A model generated the notes under the pieces. The model made no database searches and had not been told where the DNA came from. It was given only the letters and a program-made list of their open reading frames with translations. Source: CAYRAV01 sp964422365 (GTDB lineage Bacteria; Bacillota; Clostridia; Lachnospirales; Lachnospiraceae). From it: DNA of 25,443 bases. The position numbers and the translations under genes were made by a program. Positions 1 through 6,345 of the stretch are shown here, piece after piece; positions within the stretch are counted from its first letter, which is position 1; every line of letters begins with the position of its first letter. Location of the stretch: positions 1-25,443 of the forward strand of contig CAYRAV010000045.1 in NCBI GenBank assembly GCA_964422365.1, written 5' to 3'.

Positions 1-1
1 A

Positions 2-157
2 TATGGTTATCCATGCAGTGTACAGGACGCTAATTTAAAATATGGCTATCCATGCTGTGTACAGGATGCTAATTTAAAATATGGTTATCCATGCAGTGTA
101 CAGGATGCTAATTTAAAATATGGTTATCCATGCAGCGTACAGGATGCTAATTTAAAA
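2..157 (+). repeat. Four 39-bp tandem repeats (coding)
   Basis: Four head-to-tail units of exactly 39 bp (2-40, 41-79, 80-118, 119-157) are followed by a fifth unit that keeps only its first five codons. The units differ at four bases in total. Three changes are synonymous (GAC/GAT, GGC/GGT, AGC/AGT) and one changes Ser to Cys in unit 2. The 39-bp period is 13 codons, and the only frame open through all units starts at position 2. The array is therefore a protein-coding repeat. Confidence 0.95.
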
Positions 158-223
158 TATGGTTATCCATGTATGGAAACTACAAAAGATGCCCGCCCAT
201 ATGGCTTGCCATATTGGGAATAA
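2..223 (+). CDS. RiPP-type repeat precursor peptide, 3' part
   Basis: The frame starting at position 2 is open to TAA at 221-223 and encodes four units of YGYPCSVQDANLK (Cys instead of Ser at unit position 6 in the second), then a divergent end, YGYPC followed by METTKDARPYGLPYWE. The start codon and any leader lie outside the window. Each unit has one invariant Cys after YGYP and ends in Lys. The stop codon overlaps the ribosome binding site of the radical SAM gene, so the two are almost certainly co-transcribed. Multi-core precursors beside radical SAM/SPASM enzymes are typical of ribosomally made, modified peptides, with thioether, C-C or C-O crosslinks at Cys or aromatic residues. The likely substrate is this peptide, and each repeat would be one core. 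The Lys at each unit end could be a protease site; this is inference. I do not recognise the exact family. Confidence 0.8.
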   Translation, partial: YGYPCSVQDANLKYGYPCCVQDANLKYGYPCSVQDANLKYGYPCSVQDANLKYGYPCMETTKDARPYGLPYWE

Positions 224-234
224 GGAGGAATTGT

Positions 235-2019
235 ATGAAATATCAACCACTTACCTGTGTATGGGAAGTAACTATGGGATGTAATATGAGATGTGGACAT
301 TGTGGTTCTTCCTGTGCAGAACCTTTACCCAATGAGCTGAATACTATGGAAGCATTGGAATTGTGTAATCAAATTGCAGATTTAGGTCTTAAATGGATTA
401 CACTTTCAGGTGGTGAACCTCTTACAAGAAAAGATATCCCATTGTTGATACGCAGATTGTCAGAAAAGGGTGTTTCTGTTAACATGATTACAAATGGATG
501 GCTTCTTAACCGCTCGATGGTTGAACAGCTAAAACAGAGTGGTATTGCTACTGTTGCCATAAGTATTGATGGAACAAAGGAGATTCATGATAACATTCGT
601 AAAGAAGGGGCCTTTGAACATGCAGAAACCAGTTTTGGCTTAATGAAGGAAATGGGAATAAGGACAGGTGCGGTAACTACAATTACCAATCAAAACATAC
701 ATATACTAGATGAATTGAAAGAAGAACTTATTCGCATGGGAGTTGATAGCTGGCAGGTACAATTGGGACTTCCAATGGGAAATTTAAAAGAAAAACCAGA
801 TTGGCTGATTCAGCCGGAAAAAGTAAAAGACATTATAGATTTTTGTTATGACACAGCAAAAGAAGGAAGAATTAAAATCTATCCAGCAGATTGCATTGGA
901 TATTACACCAAAAAGGAAATGGAAATAAAGAAAATTTCTTATGAAACAGATATGGTTTCTATATGGGATGGCTGCAATGCAGGAATTAGGGGATTTGGGA
1001 TTCTTCATAATGGAGACATTCTTGGATGCACTTCTATCCGTGATAAAAGTTATATAGAAGGGAATGTTAGAGAACGTTTGCTCCGGGATATATGGGAAGA
1101 TAAGGATGCTTTTTCGTGGCGGAGAGGAATGGAAAAGAAGGATCTGAAAGGTGAATGTAACTCTTGTACATATGGAAGTAAGTGTTTGGGAGGATGTCCA
1201 AATACCAGACTTACCATGAATGGAGATATTCATTCAGAGAATACCTATTGTGCATATAATCTTCAATTAAAAAGAATGAGAGAGAAGTATGGGAATATGG
1301 AAAATGCACAAGAATTATTTTCCATAGGAGACAGCATGATAAAGCAGGGGTTCTATCAAGAAGCCGCCATTGCTTTAGAACAGCTTCATAAACTGGAACC
1401 ACAAAATAAAAAAGCACTGATTGCAAAAGCATATGCGGAATACATGTGTGGAAATTATGAAATATGTAAAAATGATAATAAGAAAGCTGTTGAGCTGGAC
1501 CCGGATGATTCAGATGCATTGGGTGGATATGCAAGTGCACTTTTCAGGCTTGGAGAGCAGGAAGAAGCAATTAAAATTATGAAAAAGGCAGCATCCATGC
1601 CAGGGTGCAGGGAAGAGCTGAAAAAAGACTTATATCAAATGGAACTGAAAAAATATTTTAGGGAGGGCACGAATATGGATACTATTAAATTTTTTAAATT
1701 GCAAAATAACGGAGGATTTGTAGTAAGGATGCAGGTACTTTGGTCAGCAACAGATGCAAAAGGAGATAAGTATTCTGGAAAATATGAGCCATCAGACTAT
1801 CATGATATATGTGCTTCGGGAGAACGTACAATTGATTTAAGTGAAAATACAAATATTCCAGATGGGGCAGAAGTACAGTTAAAAGCGAGCGTACAACTGG
1901 GCAAAGATAAAACAGCTTCAGAGAAATACATATATCATAAAGATGCTTCCCAGTTGGCAACATATGAAATTAGCGGCACGACTTTGATTAACACACTTTC
2001 TTTAAAGTCTTATAAATAA
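235..2019 (+). CDS. Radical SAM/SPASM peptide maturase with TPR and extra C-terminal domain
   Basis: 594 aa from ATG 235, chosen because AAGGAGG (222-228) sits 6 bp upstream; a longer in-frame start at 169 would lie inside the precursor gene. The radical SAM cluster motif CxxxCxxC is C16, C20, C23, followed by LSGGEP. A SPASM-type auxiliary cluster region shows C247, C265, C308, C311, C317, C321 and C339. Residues about 362-475 are TPR-like helices. Residues 481-594 form a separate, probably beta-rich domain beginning MDTIKFFKLQNNGG. SPASM enzymes of this layout modify peptide substrates, and the repeat peptide directly upstream is the obvious one. The TPRs could bind it. The crosslink chemistry cannot be read from the sequence. 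A ribosome binding site and ATG lie exactly at the last domain boundary. Confidence 0.88.
   Translation: MKYQPLTCVWEVTMGCNMRCGHCGSSCAEPLPNELNTMEALELCNQIADLGLKWITLSGGEPLTRKDIPLLIRRLSEKGVSVNMITNGWLLNRSMVEQLKQSGIATVAISIDGTKEIHDNIRKEGAFEHAETSFGLMKEMGIRTGAVTTITNQNIHILDELKEELIRMGVDSWQVQLGLPMGNLKEKPDWLIQPEKVKDIIDFCYDTAKEGRIKIYPADCIGYYTKKEMEIKKISYETDMVSIWDGCNAGIRGFGILHNGDILGCTSIRDKSYIEGNVRERLLRDIWEDKDAFSWRRGMEKKDLKGECNSCTYGSKCLGGCPNTRLTMNGDIHSENTYCAYNLQLKRMREKYGNMENAQELFSIGDSMIKQGFYQEAAIALEQLHKLEPQNKKALIAKAYAEYMCGNYEICKNDNKKAVELDPDDSDALGGYASALFRLGEQEEAIKIMKKAASMPGCREELKKDLYQMELKKYFREGTNMDTIKFFKLQNNGGFVVRMQVLWSATDAKGDKYSGKYEPSDYHDICASGERTIDLSENTNIPDGAEVQLKASVQLGKDKTASEKYIYHKDASQLATYEISGTTLINTLSLKSYK
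1675..2019 (+). CDS. Possible internally started 114-aa C-terminal product
   Basis: Inside the maturase frame, GGGAGG (1661-1666) precedes ATG 1675 by 8 bp. The ATG falls where the TPR region ends and a distinct domain begins (MDTIKFFKLQNNGG, ending SLKSYK). A separate small protein could be made from this start, or the fusion could have arisen from two adjacent genes whose stop codon was lost. I do not recognise the domain. No second stop or frameshift separates it from the maturase, so the fusion protein is the default reading. Confidence 0.25.
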   Translation: MDTIKFFKLQNNGGFVVRMQVLWSATDAKGDKYSGKYEPSDYHDICASGERTIDLSENTNIPDGAEVQLKASVQLGKDKTASEKYIYHKDASQLATYEISGTTLINTLSLKSYK

Positions 2020-2120
2020 AAATTTGTAAAAATTCCTGCAAGTGATGAAAAAGCTATTCGCTATATAGAATAGAGGTAGAGATTTGCTTGCCGGACATAG
2101 AAGAAAAAGAGTATAAATAT

Positions 2121-2184
2121 AAAAAACAGCTGGTTTTTGGGAGAATGGATGTAACATTCACACAAAAGCTGGCTGTTTTTATTG
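2121..2184 (+). terminator. Rho-independent terminator after the maturase
   Basis: AAAAACAGC (2122-2130) pairs with GCTGTTTTT (2172-2180), with an inner GAATG/CATTC pairing in the loop and a T-run at the 3' side. It closes the precursor/maturase transcription unit. The A-rich left arm means it could also work for transcription from the right. Confidence 0.75.
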
Positions 2185-2314
2185 TTGTTTGTGATTGATA
2201 GGTTTGGTGCGGAATGTGGAGTTTGGTAAAAATGATAGAGATAAAGAAAACTTGTTATATAGGAATTTTTATGAATCCAAACAAAGCCATAACAAAATGT
2301 ATGTTAACATATGA

Positions 2315-2343
2315 TTGATATATTAGTTATATTAATTTATAAT
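2315..2343 (+). promoter_or_regulatory. Sigma-A promoter of the GH13 lipoprotein gene
   Basis: TTGATA (2315-2320), 17 bp, TATAAT (2338-2343). It lies downstream of the longest possible in-frame start (2311), so that start cannot be used from this transcript. This supports ATG 2425. Confidence 0.75.
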
Positions 2344-2424
2344 ACATTATGTCGGATACAGATATGGAGGTACAAAGGCAGAAGTATGCCAGAAGCAGTA
2401 TTTACAGAAAGGGAGGAACAGAAA

Positions 2425-4884
2425 ATGAAGAGAAAATTATTAGTAATTTTAATAGGTATTATTGCAGTATTTTCGGCAGGCTGCAGCAGGAATGGCAAAG
2501 AGGTGGTTGAGACATTAACAGAATGTACTGATTTGGAATTGCCAGAGGGCTATGTAATAGAAATGGTACAGGAAGTGGAGAAAACCAATCAATTGTTTGT
2601 AGTAGGTGCCAATGTAAATGCTGCAGATTATACAGATCTGTATCAGTTGTTTCAAATGGAAAAAACAAAGACAGGTTACCAAAATGTGCAGAAGATAGAA
2701 ATAGAGGATTCTTATCTGGTTGCAGATGCAGTTGTGTCTGATGATGGAAAGAAAGTGTATTTTTCAGCATATTTAATAGCGGATATCAATCCAATAGAAT
2801 CTAAAATGCCTCCCTATAAAATCTACATGGGAAGTTTAGAGGAGAGTAAGGTTACCAATATAGAAGAAATAGAAGAGGCAAATATAGATGGTTTTAGTAT
2901 TTTAGCAGATGTAGATTCAAAGGATAATCTTTATTTTGCATCTATAGTAAATAATGCTTTTACTGCATATCGGGCAGTAAAGCAAGAGGCGGGATATCAA
3001 TTAGAAGAACTTTCATTAAGTGAGGAAGTTGAAAATGCCAGCAGTGCAATTTTTTTAGAAAAAGAGCAGCAGGCGATTATGGGAAGCAGGGAGAGTGAAT
3101 GGTTATCTGATTTTTATCTCGTGAACTTTGATGGAAACATTGTAACAGACAGTAAGGAATTGCAGATGCCAGAGGAAATTTCAGCAGAATATATTTGTAA
3201 TGTTTCTCTTAGCACAGATGAAAATATGTTTTATATCATTACCTGTCCGGATAAAGATGATTACCAAACAAGAAAGGTTTATAAAATTTCTCTCTCTGCT
3301 CTTTTAAACAATCAGAAAGAAGCTGTTGTTTATGAGGGGTGTACATATGATACATATGATACTTCTGTCTATGAGATGAAATACAGAAAGAAAGGAAATA
3401 TAAAGGCAAAGCAGGGTGTGTATTATGAAATTTTTGTCCGTTCTTTTGCCGATTCTGATGGAGATGGCATTGGAGATTTTAATGGAATAACAGCAAAGCT
3501 GGATTATCTGCAGGAATTGGGGATTGATGGGATATGGCTTATGCCTATCAATGCATCATCATCTTATCATGGATATGATGTGACTGATTATAATGCTGTC
3601 AATGAAGAGTATGGAACAGAAGAAGATTTGGAAAATTTATTAAAGGAAGCACATAAGCGGAATATCAAGGTAATTATGGACTTTGTAATCAACCATACCA
3701 GCAGCGAACACCCTTGGTTTCAAAATGCCATTACAGATGAAAATAATGAGTACCGAAATTACTACCGCTGGGTAAAAAAAGAGGATAAATCAGATTACAG
3801 TTCCGCAGATGTATCAAACTGGGGAGATTCGGTCTGGCATAAAAATGGTACAGATTATTATTATGGAATCTTTTCAGCGGGCATGCCGGACCTAAATTAT
3901 AATAATCCAAAAGTAAGGGAAGAGGTAATCAATGCTGCACAGAAATGGTTGAAGCTTGGTATAGATGGCTTCCGATTGGATGCAGCGATGCATATTTATG
4001 GAGACAATGAATTTAAGCAGCAGGAAGATCCATTAGAGTCTAATTTGCAGTGGTGGAATGAATTTGCCATTGCCTGCGAAGAAATTAATCCGGATGTGTA
4101 TTTAGTAGGAGAGGCTTGGAATGAAGCAGAAATATTGGCAGAATATGCACAGCCATTTGACAGTAAATTTGATTTTTCTTTTGAGTTAGATATGATTACT
4201 GCCATTCAAAATGAAAAAGCAGAAGCTGCTTCCACAGGAATGGAATTGGCAAAGAGTCTGGAAACGATTTTAGAGCAATATGCTGCTTGTGATGAAAATT
4301 TTATTGATGGTGTATTTGCTGCGAATCATGATCAGAACCGTATTTTATCGCAAGTAGGTACGGAAGAAAAAGCAAAATTAGCGGCGAACATTTATCTTAC
4401 TTTACCAGGCAATCCATTTATCTATTATGGAGAGGAAATTGGGATGAAAGGAGAAAAACCGGATGAAGAAATCCGGGAACCATTTAAGTGGAGTAGTGAT
4501 GGCAGTGATATGGATACTGTATGGGAGGATAATTCTGCCAACAAAGAAACCATGCCTTTGAAAGAGCAGCAGACATCTGGTTCTAATACAATGTACAGGC
4601 ACTACAAAGAATTAATAGCATTTCGTAAAGCACATACTGCCCTTACTGATGGAAGTTATATGGCAATAGATTTGGAAGATGATGCAGTCTTAGCATATGT
4701 AAGAGAAAGTAAAGAGGAGAAGCTGCTTGTCATTCATAATCTTTCAGGTAAGGAAGAAGTAATAGAGGAAGACAGCCTGTCAGATGGAGAAATTATATAT
4801 GATGGGGAGAATAAGAGTATGTTAAGAGGCAGCAAAATAAATATAGCGAAATACGCTACAGTTGTGGTGAAATTAAAAAGGTAA
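2425..4884 (+). CDS. Lipoprotein GH13 alpha-glucan hydrolase with propeller-like N-terminal region
   Basis: 819 aa from ATG 2425, 8 bp after GGGAGG (2411-2416). Residues 1-20 are a lipoprotein signal ending FSAGC, so the enzyme should be anchored outside the membrane at Cys20. Residues about 25-325 contain repeated strand motifs of PD40/TolB-propeller style (VSDDGKKVYFSA near 104, ADVDSKDNLYFAS near 163, VSLSTDENMFYI near 262). The GH13 barrel starts near residue 330 (GVYYEIFVRSF). Conserved regions are DFVINH near 419, GFRLDA with nucleophile Asp519, VGEAW with acid/base Glu563, and NHD with Asp636. All catalytic residues are present. GH13 enzymes cleave or transfer alpha-glucosidic bonds in starch-like glucans; exact specificity cannot be read here. 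It is a monocistron with its own promoter and terminator. Confidence 0.9.
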   Translation: MKRKLLVILIGIIAVFSAGCSRNGKEVVETLTECTDLELPEGYVIEMVQEVEKTNQLFVVGANVNAADYTDLYQLFQMEKTKTGYQNVQKIEIEDSYLVADAVVSDDGKKVYFSAYLIADINPIESKMPPYKIYMGSLEESKVTNIEEIEEANIDGFSILADVDSKDNLYFASIVNNAFTAYRAVKQEAGYQLEELSLSEEVENASSAIFLEKEQQAIMGSRESEWLSDFYLVNFDGNIVTDSKELQMPEEISAEYICNVSLSTDENMFYIITCPDKDDYQTRKVYKISLSALLNNQKEAVVYEGCTYDTYDTSVYEMKYRKKGNIKAKQGVYYEIFVRSFADSDGDGIGDFNGITAKLDYLQELGIDGIWLMPINASSSYHGYDVTDYNAVNEEYGTEEDLENLLKEAHKRNIKVIMDFVINHTSSEHPWFQNAITDENNEYRNYYRWVKKEDKSDYSSADVSNWGDSVWHKNGTDYYYGIFSAGMPDLNYNNPKVREEVINAAQKWLKLGIDGFRLDAAMHIYGDNEFKQQEDPLESNLQWWNEFAIACEEINPDVYLVGEAWNEAEILAEYAQPFDSKFDFSFELDMITAIQNEKAEAASTGMELAKSLETILEQYAACDENFIDGVFAANHDQNRILSQVGTEEKAKLAANIYLTLPGNPFIYYGEEIGMKGEKPDEEIREPFKWSSDGSDMDTVWEDNSANKETMPLKEQQTSGSNTMYRHYKELIAFRKAHTALTDGSYMAIDLEDDAVLAYVRESKEEKLLVIHNLSGKEEVIEEDSLSDGEIIYDGENKSMLRGSKINIAKYATVVVKLKR

Positions 4885-4888
4885 AGAA

Positions 4889-4928
4889 AATGGGAACGTT
4901 TCATGTGAGAGCGTTCCCATTGAATTTT
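4889..4928 (+). terminator. Terminator after the GH13 gene
   Basis: AATGGGAACG (4889-4898) and CGTTCCCATT (4912-4921) form a perfect 10-bp stem, followed by GAATTTT. The left arm begins 4 bp after the stop codon. The 100 bp between here and 5028 hold nothing I can identify. Confidence 0.8.
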
Positions 4929-5028
4929 ATAAGCTGCCTGCAGATTGCAATTTTAAGCTGGATTGTATATAATGGTCTTAGAATTACAGAAGGATCTGAT
5001 TAATGTATGCCAGGATGGAATCTTTTAA

Positions 5029-5240
5029 GTGGAATTCTGCAATCCAAAAAAGTTAGCGAAGAATCCGTATTGGGCATTGTTTAATTATGTTTTTTCTGAT
5101 AGCTGTAAAAATAGAAATACATATAAGTTTGGATTGGTAAAAGCTATCTACCAGTCATTAAGCAAGAGTGATAAAAAGCAAATTGTATCTACTGTTTCAA
5201 AAGAAGCAAGTTCCCACATGCATATTGCACAATTGTTTTT
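5029..5240 (+). pseudogene. Remnant of an HNH-endonuclease-like gene (N-terminal part)
   Basis: The reading frame entered at GTG 5029 contains KKLAKNPYWALFNYVF and CKNRNTYKFGLVKAI. These resemble the conserved N-terminal segment of a bacterial family that, from memory, often ends in an HNH nuclease domain. After roughly residue 65 the resemblance stops. The last part of the open frame (to 5331) overlaps a strong promoter at 5290-5318, so it is unlikely to be protein-coding. There is no good ribosome binding site before the start and no nuclease domain. I read it as a decayed 5' fragment, perhaps left by an element that landed upstream of the ileS operon. The family assignment is tentative. 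Confidence 0.4.
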
Positions 5241-5289
5241 GTATGGCTCAACTGTTATAAAAAATCAGGAAACTCAAAAAAGTTTCTCA

Positions 5290-5318
5290 TTGACATTTTG
5301 TGGGATTTATACTATCAT
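5290..5318 (+). promoter_or_regulatory. Promoter of the T-box / NUDIX / ileS operon
   Basis: TTGACA (5290-5295), 17 bp, TATCAT (5313-5318). Transcription would begin near 5325, just before the T-box leader. Confidence 0.75.
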
Positions 5319-5344
5319 AAAAAATATATAAAAAATAAGAAAAA

Positions 5345-5604
5345 ACAGTGATGGAGACAAGTACATTTTTAGGAAACATACAGTGAGCCGGTGATAGTGG
5401 GAAACCGGCGGGAGTACGAAAGATGGAATATCACTCCTGAGTTGCAGGCTGAAAGAAAGTAGGCTGTGCCGGTATCCACCGTTAAAGGGATAGTGTATAA
5501 AAGCAGAATGTCAGAGGTTATGAAAGCAGAGTACATGAAAAATAGGTGGTTTTAAGAAAAATCAATAAGCAGGTTCTTGTCCTATTTGGATAAGGGCTTT
5601 TTTT
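5345..5604 (+). promoter_or_regulatory. T-box leader, isoleucine specifier
   Basis: This leader has T-box landmarks in order: stem I beginning GTGATGGAGACAAGTACA, the GAGCCGGTGA...ACCGGC distal stem, the specifier-loop stretch GAATATCACTCC with ATC (Ile) at 5430-5432 followed by a purine, a GAAAGAAAGTAGGCT linker, a T-box core with GGTGGT (5545-5550), and a hairpin with seven Ts. UGGU would pair with the ACCA end of uncharged tRNA-Ile. Uncharged tRNA would stabilise the antiterminator and switch on downstream genes. The T-box core after UGGU is TTTAAG rather than the usual ACCGCG. The specifier matches the downstream ileS gene, although a NUDIX gene lies in between. Confidence 0.85.
5579..5604 (+). 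terminator. Regulated terminator of the T-box leader
   Basis: GTCCT (5579-5583) pairs with AAGGGC (5592-5597), allowing one G-U, followed by T7 (5598-5604). CCTATTT within it can alternatively pair with AAATAGG (5540-5546) at the T-box core, which gives the mutually exclusive folds expected of a T-box switch. The downstream stretch to 5764 contains no gene I can support. Confidence 0.65.
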
Positions 5605-5764
5605 ATTCTTACAGGCAACATGGCAGAAGTTCGGTAAGCCGGACTTTGGAAATTCTGCTGCAAAAATCAAATATGTATTTATTTAGTCAGGCAAGTTTGA
5701 ATCCGATTTGTAGTATCTCGCATTGGCTAAATAGTAACTATATTTTGGAGAGGAGAACAATAAA

Positions 5765-6271
5765 ATGGAACTTTGGGATGTTTATAATAATTGTTTCCAA
5801 AAAACAGGACGAACACATGTAAGAGGTGAAGAGCTGGCAAAGGGAGACAATCATCTGGTTGTGCATATTTATCCAATCAACAGCAAAAATCAGTTGTTAA
5901 TACAAAAAAGAGCTAAAAATGTAAAAGTAAAACCTGGTATGTGGGCAGCCACAGGCGGCTCTGTTATAGCAGGAGAAGAATTATGGGATGGTGCTGTAAG
6001 AGAGCTGCAGGAAGAAGTGGGTTTAACAGCTACAGAAGAAAATATGGAACTCTTTTCTATTATAAAAAGAAGAGACCGTTTTACAAGCATCTGGTTTATG
6101 CACACAGACACACCAATTGAAGCAATACAACTACAGGAGGAAGAGGTAGAAGCTGCCAAATGGGCAAGTATTGATGAAATATATCAAATGATAGAAAAAG
6201 GACTATTCTGGCATTATGATTATTTTGATTGGATGGTGCAGATGTTAAAATCTAAGGGATATATTTCGTAA
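5765..6271 (+). CDS. NUDIX hydrolase
   Basis: 168 aa from ATG 5765, 8-9 bp after GGAGAGGAG. The full NUDIX box is present at residues 65-87: Gly65, Glu71, Arg79-Glu80, Glu83-Glu84, Gly86 in GSVIAGEE...RELQEEVGL, the Mg2+ and diphosphate-hydrolysing site. The N-terminus (ELWDVYNN...GRTHVRGEELAKGDNHLVVH) is like NUDIX proteins related to isopentenyl-diphosphate isomerase or MutT-like housekeeping hydrolases; the substrate is not determinable. The gene lies between the Ile T-box and ileS, with no terminator before ileS, so it should be induced together with ileS when tRNA-Ile is uncharged. No functional link to isoleucine is evident from the protein itself. Confidence 0.85.
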   Translation: MELWDVYNNCFQKTGRTHVRGEELAKGDNHLVVHIYPINSKNQLLIQKRAKNVKVKPGMWAATGGSVIAGEELWDGAVRELQEEVGLTATEENMELFSIIKRRDRFTSIWFMHTDTPIEAIQLQEEEVEAAKWASIDEIYQMIEKGLFWHYDYFDWMVQMLKSKGYIS

Positions 6272-6345
6272 CAATTGTAGTTATAGTTAGTTAAGAGTAT
6301 ATTATATTCAGATAGATGATGATAGAAGGGAAAGGAGTTTTATTC

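Noticed and set aside
2..157. CRISPR-like array
   Set aside because: The units are contiguous 39-bp copies with no unique spacers, and they encode a continuous peptide frame.
169..234. Upstream start for the radical SAM gene
   Set aside because: These codons overlap the end of the precursor gene, and the strong ribosome binding site belongs to ATG 235.
2311..2424. N-terminal extension of the GH13 lipoprotein
   Set aside because: It contains the promoter and would bury the lipoprotein signal peptide.
5577..5822. 81-aa ORF spanning the end of the T-box leader
   Set aside because: It begins inside the regulated terminator, overlaps the NUDIX start and has no family-like sequence.
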